DNA from: a virus
Direction: 5' to 3' (one strand)
Length of the DNA stretch: 31,554 nt
IMG/VR virus record: IMGVR_UViG_3300039191_000303
Coordinates: 1-31,554 of that record
Of the stretch, positions 30,319 through 31,554 are shown in pieces. Both the position numbers and the translations under genes were made by a program. The notes under the pieces are model-generated. The model searched no databases and was not told where the DNA came from. It saw nothing but the letters and a program-made list of their open reading frames with translations. Positions within the stretch are counted from its first letter, which is position 1; each line of letters starts with the position of its first letter.

Positions 30319-30966
30319 TTAGTAAACCTCTTTTGCTTTGCTTTCAAATTTTCTGCCCATAATAACTGCAATGAATTGTGTAAATACAACACCATCATCA
30401 TCTGCTTTTTGTGCTACAATCTTAACTGTTGCTGTTTCAATATCACCATTTTCTTCAACTCTTTGTGGCATATAGTATATATCAAACATACTGCAATTAC
30501 TATAAGAGATAATTGGATTTAAATGTATATCATCAATAAAACAATTTTTTTGTGCCAACTCAAACTGTAAATCTTCAATACTCTCAATTGTAAAGTGATA
30601 TGGCACACTCATTTTAAAAACTGTATCTACTGCTGGATAATCTTCATACTTTGCACCAAGTTTGTGTTTTCCATCTTCATCTTCTACAAAATAACCTGTA
30701 TCAATGTTAAATCTTACATCACTTGCAATAAAATTATTATCTTCAAATCTTATAATTTCATCTTTGTAAACAATACTTTCAAAAGCTTTTAATAGTTTCT
30801 TATGTATTAATCCTTTACCCATTAAATCTTTAACATTAAATTTAATTACTTTTCTTGTATCTGTTGCAATAATTGCACCATATTCAACTTTTGCAAATGC
30901 CAATTCTGTTTTGCCATTCTTTTCACCAATAAATGATGATATTAATTTTAAATCTTGTTTTTTCAT
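30319..30966 (-). CDS. Unassigned 215-aa protein, sliding-clamp-like traits
   Basis: A 215-aa protein with alternating strands. KTELAFAKVEYGAIIATDTRKVIKFN and ATVKIVAQKADDDGVVFTQFIAVIMGR resemble the strand-rich repeats of DNA polymerase III beta clamps, and MPQRVEEN comes before the last part. The similarity is weak and could be chance. No membrane segment. It starts in ATGA with the Gp157/Gam-like gene and is next to the SSB-like gene, so a replication or recombination role is plausible. Confidence 0.4.
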   Translation of the reverse strand: MKKQDLKLISSFIGEKNGKTELAFAKVEYGAIIATDTRKVIKFNVKDLMGKGLIHKKLLKAFESIVYKDEIIRFEDNNFIASDVRFNIDTGYFVEDEDGKHKLGAKYEDYPAVDTVFKMSVPYHFTIESIEDLQFELAQKNCFIDDIHLNPIISYSNCSMFDIYYMPQRVEENGDIETATVKIVAQKADDDGVVFTQFIAVIMGRKFESKAKEVY

Positions 30967-31481
30967 TTTTGCACCCTTACACTTGCATCTTTTGTTGTTT
31001 CAACTTCTTTTGTTTGTACTCTTGTTTTAACACCTTGTGCTTCAAGCATTTCAATTAAATCATCTTTTGATAATTCAGATATATTTACATATTTTCTTTT
31101 TACCATAATTTGTTTTGTGCTTAAAATACCTTTTGTTGTTTTTGAGTGTTGTAATGTAATACTTTTTGTTTGCTCACCATCAAGTCTTTCAATATTTTTA
31201 TCAAGCAACCATTGTGTTAAATAACCTCTTAAATCTGTTTCTGCTTTTTTAAGTGGTCTTGCTACTGCATCAACAACTGCTTTAATATCCTTACCAACTT
31301 GTAATTTTTGTGCAATTGTTTTTTCAACTTCACCAAATATATCTGCAATATTATCTTGTGCTTCCATCATTGCACTAAAATCTTCATAATTACCAATACC
31401 AACAATTGCACCAACTTTTGATTGTTTTGTAATTTCCATCAATTTCTGTGGATTAAATTCATCTTTTTTTTCTTTTGCCAT
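30963..31481 (-). CDS. Gp157/Gam-like early protein, 172 aa
   Basis: A mostly helical, lysine-rich protein (EVEKTIAQKLQVGKDIKAVVDAVARPLKKAETDLRGYLTQWLLD), followed by a strand segment KSITLQHSKTTKGILSTKQI and a basic end. A long helix hairpin followed by strands is the pattern of siphovirus Gp157 and Gam-like nuclease-inhibitor proteins. A nuclease-inhibitor role would suit a phage relying on recombination, but the assignment is not firm. The start is 2 nt after the end of the 98-aa gene on the circle. Its first 54 nt appear again at 1-54. Confidence 0.45.
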   Translation of the reverse strand: MAKEKKDEFNPQKLMEITKQSKVGAIVGIGNYEDFSAMMEAQDNIADIFGEVEKTIAQKLQVGKDIKAVVDAVARPLKKAETDLRGYLTQWLLDKNIERLDGEQTKSITLQHSKTTKGILSTKQIMVKRKYVNISELSKDDLIEMLEAQGVKTRVQTKEVETTKDASVRVQK

Positions 31482-31554
31482 AATTACTTTACCTCTCTTA
31501 TTGTAATTTCATATCTTGCACCATCTTCAAGCACACCATCAATACCATTAAGTA
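31428..31554. repeat. Right copy of 127-bp terminal direct repeat
   Basis: Identical to bases 1-127. It should be removed once on closing the molecule. Confidence 0.95.
31484..31554 (-). CDS. C-terminal fragment of the 98-aa gene, duplicate from the terminal overlap
   Basis: This is the last part of the gene complete at 57-353 (ending ITIREVK), repeated because of the 127-bp overlap and cut at the window end. It is not a second gene. Confidence 0.9.
   Translation of the reverse strand, partial: LNGIDGVLEDGARYEITIREVK

Noticed and set aside
1-31554. Reverse transcriptase or template repeat for a complete DGR
   Set aside because: No protein shows the YxDD or other reverse-transcriptase motifs, and no second copy of the fibre-tip sequence was seen. 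I report the system as incomplete.
1-31554. tRNA genes, CRISPR arrays or insertion sequences
   Set aside because: Gaps between genes are short, and none shows a cloverleaf, spaced direct repeats or terminal inverted repeats with a transposase.

Overview
This window is one complete, AT-rich tailed-phage genome. Every convincing gene lies on the minus strand, so it reads from high to low coordinates. The first and last 127 bases are identical (1-127 = 31428-31554). That fits a circular or terminally redundant molecule of about 31,427 bp, or a circular contig closed by an assembler at k=127. The structural genes follow the order of a Mu-like contractile-tail virus, but I see no transposase, integrase, repressor, polymerase or helicase. 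A lipoprotein/membrane spanin pair and an M15 peptidase endolysin point to a Gram-negative host. Composition would suit an AT-rich host such as a Campylobacterota, but that is a guess.

Layout in transcription order. (1) A promoter near 5700 starts a short operon: a 61-aa protein, a RecE-like exonuclease with an N-terminal helix-turn-helix (HTH)-like stretch, a 51-aa protein, and an HTH plus Lar-type zinc-ribbon protein (5673 to 3283). (2) A second, nearly duplicate promoter module near 3200 starts the early operon. This carries small proteins, a Rad52/Sak-like annealing protein, an HNH nuclease, a Gp157/Gam-like protein, a clamp-like protein, an SSB-like protein, an adenine/cytosine-N4 methyltransferase, a broken zinc-ribbon ORF and a zincin-like protein. 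It crosses the ends of the window and runs from 3145 through 1/31427 to about 28083. (3) Packaging and head: small and large terminase, portal, MuF-like protein, scaffold, major capsid and connectors (28057 to 19557). (4) Contractile tail: sheath, tube, a strong terminator, tail chaperone with a canonical -1 frameshift site, tape measure, gp43-gp48-like baseplate genes and the tail fibre (19544 to 8502). (5) An Avd-like gene and a fibre chaperone candidate, then lysis (8492 to 5825). This closes on a hairpin in front of the first promoter.

The most interesting feature is at 8175-8640. The tail fibre ends in a C-type-lectin-like tip that resembles the variable region of diversity-generating retroelements (DGRs). 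The next gene encodes a recognisable Avd, the DGR accessory protein. The rest of the closed genome has no reverse transcriptase and no template repeat that I can find. Avd is cut short where the next gene begins, and the fibre tip uses codons unlike its neighbours. Either the phage carries the remains of a DGR, or its fibre is diversified in trans by a DGR encoded elsewhere. Other notable points are the duplicated promoter/operator modules, the HTH-Lar fusion, an apparent absence of GATC, and a gene interrupted at an A6 run.
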